Positions 18,464-27,845 of a DNA stretch of 64,000 bases are shown piece by piece. Every line of letters starts with the position of its first letter. Positions within the stretch are counted from its first letter, which is position 1. Made by a program: the position numbers and the translations under genes. Source of the stretch: Myroides fluvii (GTDB taxonomy: Bacteria > Bacteroidota > Bacteroidia > Flavobacteriales > Flavobacteriaceae); contig NZ_CP039934.1 in assembly GCF_009792295.1 (NCBI RefSeq), positions 454,501-518,500 on the forward strand. Direction: 5' to 3'. The notes beneath the pieces were generated by a model. The model was not told where the DNA came from and ran no database searches. It saw nothing but the letters and a program-made list of their open reading frames with translations.

Positions 18464-19339
18464 TTATTGTTCATTGAGCAAACGCTCTCTATACTTGGAT
18501 AAATTATCTTTGATATGATCCGGTAATTCGGGCAAACTCACATCCGTTAATCGCTCCGTTACTTCGAGCAGTATATTGGCAAAAATATAGCGACACAGCG
18601 ATTTGTTATCGGCTGGAATAACATACCAAGGACAAGCTGTTGTACTTGTTTTTTCTATAACATCTTCATAGTACTTTTGATAATCCTCCCAAAACTCGCG
18701 TTCTCGAACATCTTCAGGCGCAAATTTCCAATGGTGTTTTTCTTTGCCCAAACGACGTAAAATGCGTTTTTTCTGTTCGCCTTTACTCAAGTGCAAGAAA
18801 AATTTAAGTACAATTACGCCATTATTGCTGATGTGCTCTTCAAAATTGCTTATTTCCTTGTATCGCTTCTCCCAGAACTCATCCCCTATAGTATCTGTAT
18901 GCGTAATTTGAGGCAAACGCTCATTCAAAATAATTTCGGGATGCACACGAGAAACTAATACATTTTCGTAATGCGTGCGATTGAACACTGTAAATTTCCC
19001 CTTCTCAGGTAGGGCGATATAATGTCGCCATAAATAATCGTGTTCCAATTCTGTAGAAGTAGGCTTCTTGAAACTCTGAACCACCACGCCTCTAGCATTG
19101 AATGACTTAAATACTTCTCGAATCAAGCTATCTTTACCTGCCGTATCCATCCCTTGAATACAAATCAAAACACTATAGCGATTGTGCGCATACATCAATT
19201 CTTGAAACTTACTCAAGTGTCTACTTACTTCTTCTAATTTACGTATGGCTTTTTTGGGGCTCATCTCAAAATCGGGAACCGTCGATAATTTACTTAAATC
19301 AGTCTTCCCTATTGCCTTGTATTTATTTTCAAAACTCAT
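18464..19339 (-). CDS. Polyphosphate kinase 2 family protein
   Basis: 291 residues of the PPK2 P-loop kinase family. Walker A is GMDTAGKD (residues 63-70), the Walker B region is FNRTHYENVL (119-128), and the lid region carries KKRILRRLGKEKHHWKF with the expected run of basic residues. PPK2 enzymes transfer phosphate between polyphosphate and nucleotides, usually making NDP or NTP from NMP or NDP plus polyP. Sequence alone does not decide between AMP- and ADP-phosphorylating subclasses. Single gene on the minus strand, divergent from the DUF6929-like gene. Confidence 0.92.
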   Translation of the reverse strand: MSFENKYKAIGKTDLSKLSTVPDFEMSPKKAIRKLEEVSRHLSKFQELMYAHNRYSVLICIQGMDTAGKDSLIREVFKSFNARGVVVQSFKKPTSTELEHDYLWRHYIALPEKGKFTVFNRTHYENVLVSRVHPEIILNERLPQITHTDTIGDEFWEKRYKEISNFEEHISNNGVIVLKFFLHLSKGEQKKRILRRLGKEKHHWKFAPEDVREREFWEDYQKYYEDVIEKTSTTACPWYVIPADNKSLCRYIFANILLEVTERLTDVSLPELPDHIKDNLSKYRERLLNEQ

Positions 19340-19401
19340 ATCAAATTAATTCATTAAGTAGTTCGGATGTATTAAATTTATAAAATTCAATTCAAGTAAC
19401 C

Positions 19402-20241
19402 ATGAGAAAACTAACTTTAGAGTTCCTCTATCATATTATTGGCTTAAGTGCGGCATCGGGTTTATACTATGCGGAAGACAAACTCCATTTAATTGCGGAC
19501 GATAGTTCTTATTTATATCACTACGATATACCGTCAAAGCAACTGAACAAGACAGCTCTCACGGAGGATTATATCGGGCAAGAACACATTGCAAAAGCAG
19601 AAAAACCCGATTTAGAATCCATGACGTTCGATGGTGTTAATTACTACTTATTTGGTTCGGGCTCTAAACCCAATCGAACCGATTTGTATGAAATTCATCA
19701 AATGACGAATGAACCTGTGAGTAAACAATCCTTGGATTTGTTGTATGCATCCATGAAAGCTTTCGCTCACTTAGACGACGCGGATTTTAATATTGAAGGT
19801 GTTGTTTACGACAGTGAAACCTGGTACTTCTTCAATCGAGGCAATGGTCCCAAACAGCAAAATGGCGTATTTGTGGTAACAGGAGAGAGTATTTTGGACA
19901 ATTTCAGAATTACCTATACTCCCATCAAATTGCCCAAATTAGACAACGTACAAACAGGATTTACGGATGCTGTTTTAGTCGATCAAGAGCTTTATTTCAT
20001 TGCAACAGCAGAAGATTCGGGTTCTACCTATGCAGATGGTGAAATTAAAGGATCCATTGTAGGAAAAATCAACACCAAGAAAATGAAGCTCGAGAAAACG
20101 AAGACCATCAGTACGAATCAAAAATTCGAAGGGATCACCGTTTATAAAAACAGCAAGAAAGAAGTATCCTTCTTCCTATGCACTGATCCAGACAATCCAA
20201 CCTTACCCACATCGATTTATCAATTAACCATACAAAAATAG
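19402..20241 (+). CDS. Uncharacterised protein resembling the DUF6929 family
   Basis: 279 residues, no signal peptide. Repeating beta-strand segments such as ASGLYYAEDKLHLIADDSSYLYHYD, PDLESMTFDGVNYYLFGSGS, NIEGVVYDSETWYFFNRG and KFEGITVY suggest a beta-propeller. The pattern agrees with my memory of DUF6929, but this is recall, not a search. Function unknown. Its TAG stop lies inside the terminator palindrome. Confidence 0.65.
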   Translation: MRKLTLEFLYHIIGLSAASGLYYAEDKLHLIADDSSYLYHYDIPSKQLNKTALTEDYIGQEHIAKAEKPDLESMTFDGVNYYLFGSGSKPNRTDLYEIHQMTNEPVSKQSLDLLYASMKAFAHLDDADFNIEGVVYDSETWYFFNRGNGPKQQNGVFVVTGESILDNFRITYTPIKLPKLDNVQTGFTDAVLVDQELYFIATAEDSGSTYADGEIKGSIVGKINTKKMKLEKTKTISTNQKFEGITVYKNSKKEVSFFLCTDPDNPTLPTSIYQLTIQK

Positions 20242-20270
20242 GATCGTATATACGATCCTATTTTTTTTAT
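20235..20270. terminator. Bidirectional terminator (perfect palindrome)
   Basis: GGATCGTATATACGATCC is a perfect palindrome, extended by AAAAATA on the left and TATTTTT on the right. It serves the DUF6929-like gene and the converging export operon. Confidence 0.9.
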
Positions 20271-21475
20271 ATCTCTGGGGAAATAAGTTCCTCTTCTTTT
20301 CTTCTCAAGCGCCAATTGGTCCATACAGCCAACATAAAATAAAAGAGGCAGACCAACCACATTTGCATAAATAAATCCCTTATATCGTGTAAAGAAGCCC
20401 CAAATTGAGTCAACGCTACAAAGCCTTTCGTTCCCACTGTAGAGGGTACAAAAAAGGAAATCACCTTAATTGCCGTCGGAAAAGCAGTAGTGGGCCAAGA
20501 CAATCCCGTCATCAACAAAGTCGGAATAGAAAAAAGGGTAATAGTCATAATCGAATCTTCTCTGTGTTTAAAGCAATTCGCTAACGTCATCCCTAAAAAG
20601 GAAACAGCTAACAAGAATGGAATTAAAAACAAGGTAATTTCAACTAAATTTCCACGTTGAGGAAAGGTAAAAAGATGCATAACCACACCCAGTACGAACC
20701 ACATCATCAGCATAGATAATATGAGGTAGGCCAAACTTCTTCCTATCGTTAAAAAGAAATTCGAAAATCGTCCCGTTGCATAGGCAAAGGCTTGACCAAA
20801 ACGTCTTTTTTCACGCAGCGTACCCGCTAAAATTCCCATTCCATTCAATTGTAAAGTCTGAATAGCAATTAAGAATACAGCAGGCATCAAAAAGGTAGCA
20901 TACCCACCATTAATATTAAACAAAGGCTTAGCCGTTACATCAAAAGGACGTCTCGTGGCTGCTGCTTGCTTCATCGGCATTCCTCCTGCCATCATCTTAT
21001 TCACTTCTACTTGTCCGCCTAAAGTTCCAGCAGTAACCATAACAGCCCCTAAGGTTTGTTTGTAGTACAACATATAAGAAGCATCGCAGTAAGCACCCAA
21101 TGTAGGTACTTTACCTTTTTGCAAATCGCGTCCGAAATGTTCTGGAATAACGATTATTCCTTTAATTTTCTCTTGATAAAATGCTTCCTGAGCCAAGTCC
21201 ATACTCGCCGTACGCAAATCCACCTTCAATTGAGGCGTAGCATCCAACATGCGATCAAGTTGAAAGCTCATCTTCGATTGATCTTGGTTAACAATGGCTA
21301 CAGGTAATGCTGTAATCACTTCTTTTGAATACACATACGAATACACAAAAGCAACTAGGAGCACACAGACAAGATACGTAATCACAATCGCAGAATCTTT
21401 GAAAATCATTTTGATTTCTCTTTTGCAAGACTCCGTAATCAACGTGCAATTTGCTATAAATCCTCTAAGCATCAT
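20267..21475 (-). CDS. ABC-2 type permease, last gene of export operon
   Basis: 402 residues from the ATG at 21475, which overlaps the end of the preceding gene by 11 bases and follows GGAGG. One N-terminal helix (about residues 20-45) is followed by a large extracytoplasmic domain and about five C-terminal helices, the layout of ABC-2 export permeases (YhhJ/YbhR/YbhS type). It is the second of two paralogous permeases in the operon; together they likely form a heterodimeric channel linked to the HlyD and TolC proteins. No ATPase is encoded alongside. Confidence 0.85.
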   Translation of the reverse strand: MMLRGFIANCTLITESCKREIKMIFKDSAIVITYLVCVLLVAFVYSYVYSKEVITALPVAIVNQDQSKMSFQLDRMLDATPQLKVDLRTASMDLAQEAFYQEKIKGIIVIPEHFGRDLQKGKVPTLGAYCDASYMLYYKQTLGAVMVTAGTLGGQVEVNKMMAGGMPMKQAAATRRPFDVTAKPLFNINGGYATFLMPAVFLIAIQTLQLNGMGILAGTLREKRRFGQAFAYATGRFSNFFLTIGRSLAYLILSMLMMWFVLGVVMHLFTFPQRGNLVEITLFLIPFLLAVSFLGMTLANCFKHREDSIMTITLFSIPTLLMTGLSWPTTAFPTAIKVISFFVPSTVGTKGFVALTQFGASLHDIRDLFMQMWLVCLFYFMLAVWTNWRLRRKEEELISPEI

Positions 21476-22631
21476 AGCCTCCTTTCTGTAATTTTTTATA
21501 ATAAAACGGGATTCCAATCAACCCCAAACAGATGAATACTGCAAAAGCGATTAAATACCCGGCTTGTTCTGCATTGAAAGAAATACCGCGAATGGCATAA
21601 TTCACAACAAAACGCATATAGGAATGAAAGGGAAATACATAATTTACCCCACGTACAAAACCACTCATTCCTTCTGGCGGAAACGTATAACCTGCAAAAG
21701 AGAAGGCTACTGCCGCATAAGCTCCACCTATGGTTAAGGCAATCCTCAAGCTATTCATCACCGACGCTAGAAAAAAGGCCATACTTTGACAAACCAAAAT
21801 AAACAGGAAGAAAAAGGCATTCAAAACGAAGAAATTTCCCTTGAATGGCATACTCAACTTATAGAATACATAACTATTCATATACAGTCCCAATACCATA
21901 AAAACCAAGGTATAAGGCAATATTTTTGCTAAAACTAACATCCACATCTTGTTGTCCACTCGTTCTAGTAGTTCTTTTCCTCGTCTGTATTTTAAATCCA
22001 CACCAAAAACGTAAATTGAAACAACTAGCATAATAATTTGCAAGGCCATGGGCATAAAAGCCAAGCCTAAATAATATTCATAGCTAGTATAGGGATTAAA
22101 AAGTACGTGTTCTTCTACCTTTATTGGTGCTACCGCCGCTAAAGCTTGATTAGGCATTAGACCTCCTTGCTCTAACGATATAGTACGAACTCCAGCTGCG
22201 AGATAACCTGCAGCTGTTTGAAAGTCGCGTTGAATTAAACCTGCGGGCAGTAAATATTGCCCATTGTAATAACAAGTTACATTGGTTTTCACTCCTTTCT
22301 GTACGTTTTTCTGAAAATCTTTAGGGATGATAATTAACGCAAAAGAATCTCCGCTTCGCACCGTTTTTTGTCCTTCTAGCTCGTCATTTACTTCATAAAC
22401 GATTTGCATAGCTGAACTGGCATCAATAAAACTCGCTAGTTTACGTGACGTACTACTTTTATCTAAATCGAGGATTGTTACCGGTAAATCTCGAGAAACC
22501 CCTTCTTGTAACAACGCCCCATAGTATAGAAACAGCAACAAGGGAATGCCAAGAATCAACACCAAAATACGAGGTGTTGTCAGCATTCGCTTGCACTCTT
22601 CTTTCAATAGGGATAAAAAACCTTTACTCAC
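21465..22631 (-). CDS. ABC-2 type permease, third gene of export operon
   Basis: 388 residues. First helix near residues 19-40 (ILVLILGIPLLLFLYYGALL), then an extracytoplasmic domain with VTILDLDKSSTSRKLASFID, then five C-terminal helices starting near 190. The fold is that of ABC-2 exporters. It starts 13 bases after hlyD and overlaps the next permease gene, so all are translated from one message. Confidence 0.85.
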   Translation of the reverse strand: MSKGFLSLLKEECKRMLTTPRILVLILGIPLLLFLYYGALLQEGVSRDLPVTILDLDKSSTSRKLASFIDASSAMQIVYEVNDELEGQKTVRSGDSFALIIIPKDFQKNVQKGVKTNVTCYYNGQYLLPAGLIQRDFQTAAGYLAAGVRTISLEQGGLMPNQALAAVAPIKVEEHVLFNPYTSYEYYLGLAFMPMALQIIMLVVSIYVFGVDLKYRRGKELLERVDNKMWMLVLAKILPYTLVFMVLGLYMNSYVFYKLSMPFKGNFFVLNAFFFLFILVCQSMAFFLASVMNSLRIALTIGGAYAAVAFSFAGYTFPPEGMSGFVRGVNYVFPFHSYMRFVVNYAIRGISFNAEQAGYLIAFAVFICLGLIGIPFYYKKLQKGGYDA

Positions 22632-22644
22632 GTTATTTGTATTT

Positions 22645-23631
22645 TTACTTCAAACTACTTTCTACTACTAAAGCACTCATTCCTGGTCTTAATCCTTCCA
22701 CTTTTTGTGTAGGATACGCCTTGATTAAGAAGGTTTTCATATCGAAATCCCCTTTTGCTTTGGTTGCACTCCAAGTAGCATAATCCCCTTGTACCGCAAT
22801 ATATTGTACTTCTAATTCAATTTCTTGATTGCCTAAAGCCGGAATTTTTGCCTGAAATTTGGTATTCATTTTGAACTTGCTCATCAAATCTTCGCGAATA
22901 TTAAAATTCACCCAGACGTCATTTAAATCCACTAGGTTAACAATTGGATAACCTGAATTAACGATTTCTCCTTTATTAGGCATAATCGTATAAACCTCAC
23001 CCTCTTGGGGTGATTTTACAGCTCCTTCTCCTTTGTAGATTAACACTTCCTCCACGGCTCCTTTCGCTTGATTGAAGACAGCTAAAGCCGCAGCTTTATC
23101 TTCCGATCTCGCTCCACTCTTTGCCATTTGATAGGTTGCATGTGCTGCCTTTTCTACCTCTTGTGCTGCTGTATATTTCGCATAGGCCTCATCTTTTTGC
23201 TGTGCAGGTATCACCTTTTCTTTGTATAAATTTTCTACTCTTGCATAGGTTTTTTGAGCAAAATCCGCCCCTGCTTTGGCTTGTTGCCACATATTATAAG
23301 CCGCTTGAATTTCTTCTTTACGCGCTCCTGTATTGGCTTTAGCATCTTGTGCTTGTGCAGCGGCCTTTAAGGCTTCTACTTGTTGTAATTTAGCATCTAT
23401 CTCAGGTGTACTAATCTGAACCAATACTTGTCCTGCTTGAACCTTATCTCCTTCTTTTACGAGAATATTGTCAATTCTTCCTGGAATTTTAGACGATACA
23501 TTAATTTGAGTGGCATCTACTTGTCCTTGAATGTAGCTCTCTTGGGGCGCACTCATATACCAAATAGAAACAGCGAAAACAATCGCGACAACCACAATTC
23601 CAACAATAGCACTTATTACTTTATTTTTCAT
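22645..23631 (-). CDS. HlyD-family membrane fusion protein
   Basis: 328 residues with one N-terminal helix (VISAIVGIVVVAIVFAVSIW), a split biotinyl-lipoyl domain (VSSKIPGRIDNILVKEGDKVQAGQVL and VKSPQEGEVYTIMPNKGEIV), a helical hairpin rich in alanine between them, and a C-terminal beta-barrel. It would bridge the inner-membrane permeases and the TolC channel across the periplasm (YhiI/EmrA type). Gap of 12 bases from tolC. Confidence 0.92.
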   Translation of the reverse strand: MKNKVISAIVGIVVVAIVFAVSIWYMSAPQESYIQGQVDATQINVSSKIPGRIDNILVKEGDKVQAGQVLVQISTPEIDAKLQQVEALKAAAQAQDAKANTGARKEEIQAAYNMWQQAKAGADFAQKTYARVENLYKEKVIPAQQKDEAYAKYTAAQEVEKAAHATYQMAKSGARSEDKAAALAVFNQAKGAVEEVLIYKGEGAVKSPQEGEVYTIMPNKGEIVNSGYPIVNLVDLNDVWVNFNIREDLMSKFKMNTKFQAKIPALGNQEIELEVQYIAVQGDYATWSATKAKGDFDMKTFLIKAYPTQKVEGLRPGMSALVVESSLK

Positions 23632-23643
23632 CTTACCTTCAAT

Positions 23644-25038
23644 TTATTTTGCAAATTGGACAAATTCATTACTCAATCCGGTGTATTCAAAGAGAGAAGC
23701 TACATTGGCTACATAATTAAAATGCGCTTGTAATTTCTTTAATTTAACCACCGATAAATTTAACTCTGCATCAACTACTTCCGTCGAGGTAGCAAAACCT
23801 TCAACAAATGCTTTGTTGCGCACTCTGAGATATTCGATAGCCATCGATTCTTGAGTGGTTAAACTCACAATCTGTTCGTTTTGTTTTTGGATATCTTGAT
23901 ACAATTTAGCCACTAACATTTTAATATCAGCCTTTGCTTTTTCTTCAAAAAGTGCTACGCTTTCTCTCGTTGCTTTAGCTGCTCTGATTTCATTTTTATT
24001 GCGAAATCCTTCAAATAAGGTATACGTAACACCAACACCAACAGTCCAAGGCTTGTTATTATCATAAAGCACATCCAATCCACTAATCGGATTATTATGC
24101 GCTAAAATCGTTTGTCCAAAAGCAACCACCGTCGGATAATTCGCTGATTGTTTGGCTTTCACTCCTTGATCAGCCAATTCTTTTTGCAAGGCAACTTTTT
24201 GCAAAGCAGGATAGTGATCCGTAGCTGAAACTTGATAGTAGTCTAAACTTTCCAATTGAGGGAGCACAAAAAAATCACTGCTTAAATCCTCGGTTACTTC
24301 TTCTACTTCCATTGTATTGGCTAAGGCTAAACGCGCTAATGTGGCATCTTTTTTAGCCGCTTCAAATTCGCGATTCGCATCCGAAACAGCAACATCCGCC
24401 GCCATGCGTTGCACAGGAGCTATCATGCCATTTTCTTCTAATTTCAAAGCATCGTGTTGGTGCTTTTCCATACCCGTTAAAACCTCTTGACGCACCACTA
24501 AAGCGCGTTCAGCTAATTTCACCGAATAATAGCGGACAACAAGTTCAGATATTAATTTATGCTTGGTTTGCTCCAAGTCTTTTTCTCCAATTTCACTTTT
24601 TAGTTTCCCTGCTTTTACCGCGGCATTAATCTTTCCTCCAGTAAACAAAGGCCAAGTAGCCATAAAACCACCAAAAGCCATGTCTCGTTTATTGAAATCT
24701 ACAGACCAATTCCCCAATACTTCTGAGTTGGGTAAATGCACAAAATCACCTACTTGGTTTCGAAGTCCATTAAAATCTAATCCTAAAGAACGATCCATGT
24801 AAAGGCCCATTCCGAAAGCTTTAACCGATGGTGAACGCAAGCCTTTCATGGCTTTCCATTCATATTGGTGAACTTCCTCTTGTTTTTCCATCGCTTTAAT
24901 CAAGCTATTCTCCTCATTCATCACGCGCATCGCATCAGCAAAAGACAAACGTTGTCCATAGCTAATTCCCGACATAGAAAAATAAAGTACAGTTCCTCCG
25001 ATAAGCAGAAAAAAACGTTTTAAGTTTATTCTTTTCAT
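23644..25038 (-). CDS. TolC-family outer membrane channel, first gene of export operon
   Basis: 464 residues. A signal peptide (FFLLIGGTVLYFSMSGISYGQ) precedes two repeats of the outer-membrane efflux domain: long helical segments (for example GKLKSEIGEKDLEQTKHKL) alternating with strands such as PWTVGVGVTYTLFEGF. It supplies the outer membrane exit duct for the HlyD/ABC-2 system downstream. TATATTTG at 25125-25132 (minus) is the likely operon promoter. Confidence 0.92.
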   Translation of the reverse strand: MKRINLKRFFLLIGGTVLYFSMSGISYGQRLSFADAMRVMNEENSLIKAMEKQEEVHQYEWKAMKGLRSPSVKAFGMGLYMDRSLGLDFNGLRNQVGDFVHLPNSEVLGNWSVDFNKRDMAFGGFMATWPLFTGGKINAAVKAGKLKSEIGEKDLEQTKHKLISELVVRYYSVKLAERALVVRQEVLTGMEKHQHDALKLEENGMIAPVQRMAADVAVSDANREFEAAKKDATLARLALANTMEVEEVTEDLSSDFFVLPQLESLDYYQVSATDHYPALQKVALQKELADQGVKAKQSANYPTVVAFGQTILAHNNPISGLDVLYDNNKPWTVGVGVTYTLFEGFRNKNEIRAAKATRESVALFEEKAKADIKMLVAKLYQDIQKQNEQIVSLTTQESMAIEYLRVRNKAFVEGFATSTEVVDAELNLSVVKLKKLQAHFNYVANVASLFEYTGLSNEFVQFAK

Positions 25039-25124
25039 TCACTTAATGTTGTTAATTACACCTAAATGCTTCAATAAATATACGACCTTTTTCATTTTAT
25101 GAAGCATTATTTTCATTCGTTTTA

Positions 25125-25132
25125 CAAATATA
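25125..25132 (-). promoter_or_regulatory. -7 element of the tolC export operon
   Basis: On the minus strand TATATTTG, about 90 bases before tolC; a weak CTTT lies at the -33 distance. Confidence 0.5.
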
Positions 25133-25204
25133 ATACTATCCTCCGATGGAGAAAGAAAAAGAGCGTTTTGATTCGTAGCGTTTCTAAAAATCTTTTGTAA
25201 ATAT

Positions 25205-25280
25205 TAAAAAAACAAACTCCTTCCCTTAAAAAACTTAACAAAACACATGCCATAAGTCTTTTAAGAGAAGGAGTTTTTAA
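25205..25280 (-). terminator. Terminator of the ABC-F gene
   Basis: AAACTCCTTC(C)CTTAAAA pairs with TTTTAAG(A)GAAGGAGTTT across a 28-base loop; on the minus strand it ends in GTTTGTTTTTTT. Confidence 0.75.
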
Positions 25281-25301
25281 AAATTCAGCGAATCGAGGGG
25301 T

Positions 25302-26933
25302 TTATTTTTCGATCTCGCGTAAGCTTTCCATCTTTTTGTGTGCTAAGAAACCTTTGATATCTTCAAAGTGTTCTTTGACGCGTTTATTTCCAAATTCAAA
25401 TACTTTTTCTGCTAATCCATCCAAGAAATCACGATCGTGAGAAACTAAGATAACGGTTCCTTCAAAATCTTTCAACGCTGCTTTGATGATGTCTTTTGTT
25501 TTCATATCCAAGTGGTTGGTTGGCTCATCCAGGATTAATAAGTTATACGGTTCTAACAATAACTTCACCATGGCCAATCTGGTTTTCTCTCCTCCTGAAA
25601 GTACTTTTACTTTCTTCTGAATGTCATCTCCAGAAAACATGAATGCTCCTAATATATTTTTGATTTGCGTGCGGATATCTCCTTCTGCAATGCGATCTAC
25701 CGTATCAAAAATAGTGATATCCCCATCCAATAGAGACGCCTGATTCTGTGCAAAATACCCCACTTGAATATTGTGTCCCAATTCGATGGTTCCCGTATAA
25801 TCAATCTCTTTCATAATCGCTTTGATCATCGTTGATTTACCTTCTCCATTCTTTCCTACAAAGGCAACTTTTTGTCCGCGTTCTATCACTAAATTCGCGT
25901 CGTTAAACACAATATGATCCCCATAGGTTTTACCCATTTCAGCAATCGTAACAGGATATTGTCCTGAACGCGCTGCTGGAGGAAATTTTAAGCGAAGAGC
26001 TGAATTATCTACCTCATCCACTTGAATGATATCTAACTTCTCCAACATTTTTACGCGTGATTGCACTTGTAAAGTCTTCGAATAGGTTCCTTTGAAACGC
26101 TCAATAAACTCTGTCGTTTCGGCAATCATCTTTTGTTGCTCTTCATATGCTTTGAGCTGATGTGCTCTACGATCTTGACGCAAAACTAGATAATCTGAAT
26201 ATTTCGCTTTGTAATCGTAAATTTTACCCATTGTTACTTCAATGGTGCGATTGGTAATATTATCGACAAACGCACGGTCATGGGAAATGACCATTACCGC
26301 TTTAGCTTGTGTTAACAAAAACTCCTCTAACCATTGGATACTCTCTATATCCATGTGGTTGGTTGGCTCATCCAATAAAATTAAATCGGGTTTTTGCAAT
26401 AAAATTTTTGCTAGTTCGATGCGCATTCTCCACCCTCCACTGAATTCAGAGGTCGGACGCGTAAAATCTTCGCGCAAGAATCCCAATCCTTTCAATACTT
26501 TCTCTACCTCAGCTTCGTAGTTTACCTCATCAATCGAGTAAAACTTCTCGCTTAGTTCCGATACGCGTTCAATCAACTTCATATACGCATCACTTTCGTA
26601 ATCCGTACGCACCGTTAATTCTTCATTGATTTGCTCAATTTCATTCTTCATCGAGAAAATTTGCGCAAACGCTTTGGATGTTTCTTCAAAAACCGTACAA
26701 TCATCCGCAGTTAATAAATGCTGTGGTAAATAAGCAATTACGGCTTCTCTTGGTGCAGCAACAGACCCTAACGAAGGTTTGTCAACGCCTGCAACAATTT
26801 TAAGCAAAGTAGATTTACCTGCACCGTTTTTCCCCATTAAGGCAATTTTGTCATTTTCATTAATCGAGAAACTTACGCCACTGAAAAGCGTTGTACTACC
26901 AAATTGGACAGCAACATCATTAACTGTTATCAT
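25302..26933 (-). CDS. ABC-F family ATPase (YbiT-like)
   Basis: 543 residues with two ABC ATPase domains and no membrane helices, so an ABC-F translation factor and not a transporter. Walker A motifs MGKNGAGKST and VGKNGEGKST, signature motifs FSGGWRMR and LSGGEKTRLAM, Walker B LILLDEPTNHMD and LLILDEPTNHLD, and a charged inter-domain linker (about residues 240-315) that would reach toward the ribosomal P/E sites. Proteins of this size in Bacteroidota most resemble YbiT or EttA. Role in stalled-ribosome rescue is family inference. Confidence 0.9.
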   Translation of the reverse strand: MITVNDVAVQFGSTTLFSGVSFSINENDKIALMGKNGAGKSTLLKIVAGVDKPSLGSVAAPREAVIAYLPQHLLTADDCTVFEETSKAFAQIFSMKNEIEQINEELTVRTDYESDAYMKLIERVSELSEKFYSIDEVNYEAEVEKVLKGLGFLREDFTRPTSEFSGGWRMRIELAKILLQKPDLILLDEPTNHMDIESIQWLEEFLLTQAKAVMVISHDRAFVDNITNRTIEVTMGKIYDYKAKYSDYLVLRQDRRAHQLKAYEEQQKMIAETTEFIERFKGTYSKTLQVQSRVKMLEKLDIIQVDEVDNSALRLKFPPAARSGQYPVTIAEMGKTYGDHIVFNDANLVIERGQKVAFVGKNGEGKSTMIKAIMKEIDYTGTIELGHNIQVGYFAQNQASLLDGDITIFDTVDRIAEGDIRTQIKNILGAFMFSGDDIQKKVKVLSGGEKTRLAMVKLLLEPYNLLILDEPTNHLDMKTKDIIKAALKDFEGTVILVSHDRDFLDGLAEKVFEFGNKRVKEHFEDIKGFLAHKKMESLREIEK

Positions 26934-26956
26934 ATTGTATTTTTATTAAACCGGTG

Positions 26957-26964
26957 CAAATATA
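26957..26964 (-). promoter_or_regulatory. -7 element of the ABC-F gene
   Basis: On the minus strand TATATTTG, about 25 bases before the start codon. No -33 match. Confidence 0.45.
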
Positions 26965-27082
26965 GTATTTGTTTGTTTTGGATGGGATATTTTTATGGAG
27001 ATGATTTTTATACCTTATATATAGGTATAAAAAACCACTTTGATGCGTTTGGCATTTTTATATTTAAACAAATAGAACTCAA

Positions 27083-27379
27083 TTATAAAACAGGTTCATA
27101 CTTAGCTAAATGAATCTTATTTTCTTCAAATTTTTTTTGCTCTACTACTAGGTCATACTGCATTTGTAGTTTAAGCCAAATATCAGCCGTTCCACCAAAA
27201 ACTTGACTTATGCGAATAGCCATACTAGCACTTATATTCGTTTTTTCATTGAGAATATTAGATAAATTAACTCGCGTTACACCTAAAAGTTCTGCTGCTT
27301 TCGTTACAGATAGCTGATTTGCTTCTATTACATCCTCTTTTAAATATAAACCAGGATGTATAATGAGATTAGATTTCAT
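27083..27379 (-). CDS. higA: HigA-type antitoxin (helix-turn-helix)
   Basis: 98 residues. The HTH is VTKAAELLGVTRVNLSNILN, the N-terminus IHPGLYLKEDVIEANQLS and the segment AMAIRISQVFGGTADIWLKLQ are diagnostic of the HigA/VapI family. It neutralises HigB and should repress the operon by binding a palindrome. It lies downstream of the toxin gene (normal for higBA), but 136 bases separate the two where most homologues nearly touch. The upstream frame is closed by a stop near 27426 and has no ATG before 27379, so the gap is not a mis-called start. Confidence 0.9.
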   Translation of the reverse strand: MKSNLIIHPGLYLKEDVIEANQLSVTKAAELLGVTRVNLSNILNEKTNISASMAIRISQVFGGTADIWLKLQMQYDLVVEQKKFEENKIHLAKYEPVL

Positions 27380-27516
27380 ATTTGGGCTTTTTATTTTGAC
27401 AATTCTTTCGTTGTGGTATATTAATTATAAAAAGTGCTCTACTTACTTTTGATATTGTATCTTTTTTAGATAATTATAATGATGTACTAGTAAAAAGATT
27501 TCTAAAATAGACTCTT

Positions 27517-27804
27517 CTAATGTGTATCTAGAAAATGAACATGATAAACATTTCCTTTTTCAATTTCAAAAATGATTCTAAAATTCCCCGTCACATCCAT
27601 TGAATAATATCCTATGTAAGGAGGTGATTTCAATTTATGGATTCTATATGCTGCTCCGAAAGCACCTAAATCAGTAATATCACTCACTTGATCAATCAAA
27701 TTGAGAATTTTAGCAATTCTACGAACACAATTTGGAGGTAATCCTTTTTCATTTCCAGTCTCCCAAACGGATTTTAAATTCTTACTCTTAAATGTTTTTA
27801 TCAT
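27517..27804 (-). CDS. higB: HigB-type toxin (RelE superfamily mRNA interferase)
   Basis: 95 residues, basic, starting MIKTFKSKNLKSVWETG, with the family segments RRIAKILNLIDQVSDITDL, YRIHKLKSPPYIGYYSMDV and FRIIFEIEKGNVYHVHFLDTH. HigB toxins cleave mRNA on the ribosome. Toxin-first order followed by higA on the same strand is the family arrangement. All expected segments are present and the frame is intact, so it looks functional. Confidence 0.9.
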   Translation of the reverse strand: MIKTFKSKNLKSVWETGNEKGLPPNCVRRIAKILNLIDQVSDITDLGAFGAAYRIHKLKSPPYIGYYSMDVTGNFRIIFEIEKGNVYHVHFLDTH

Positions 27805-27845
27805 GCAATCGTTCTTCTCTTTAAATTAAAAATACTCACTTTTCA

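Noticed and set aside
25302..26933. ABC-F protein as the missing ATPase of the tolC-hlyD operon
   Set aside because: It has two fused ATPase domains with an ABC-F linker, its own -7 element, and a terminator between it and tolC.
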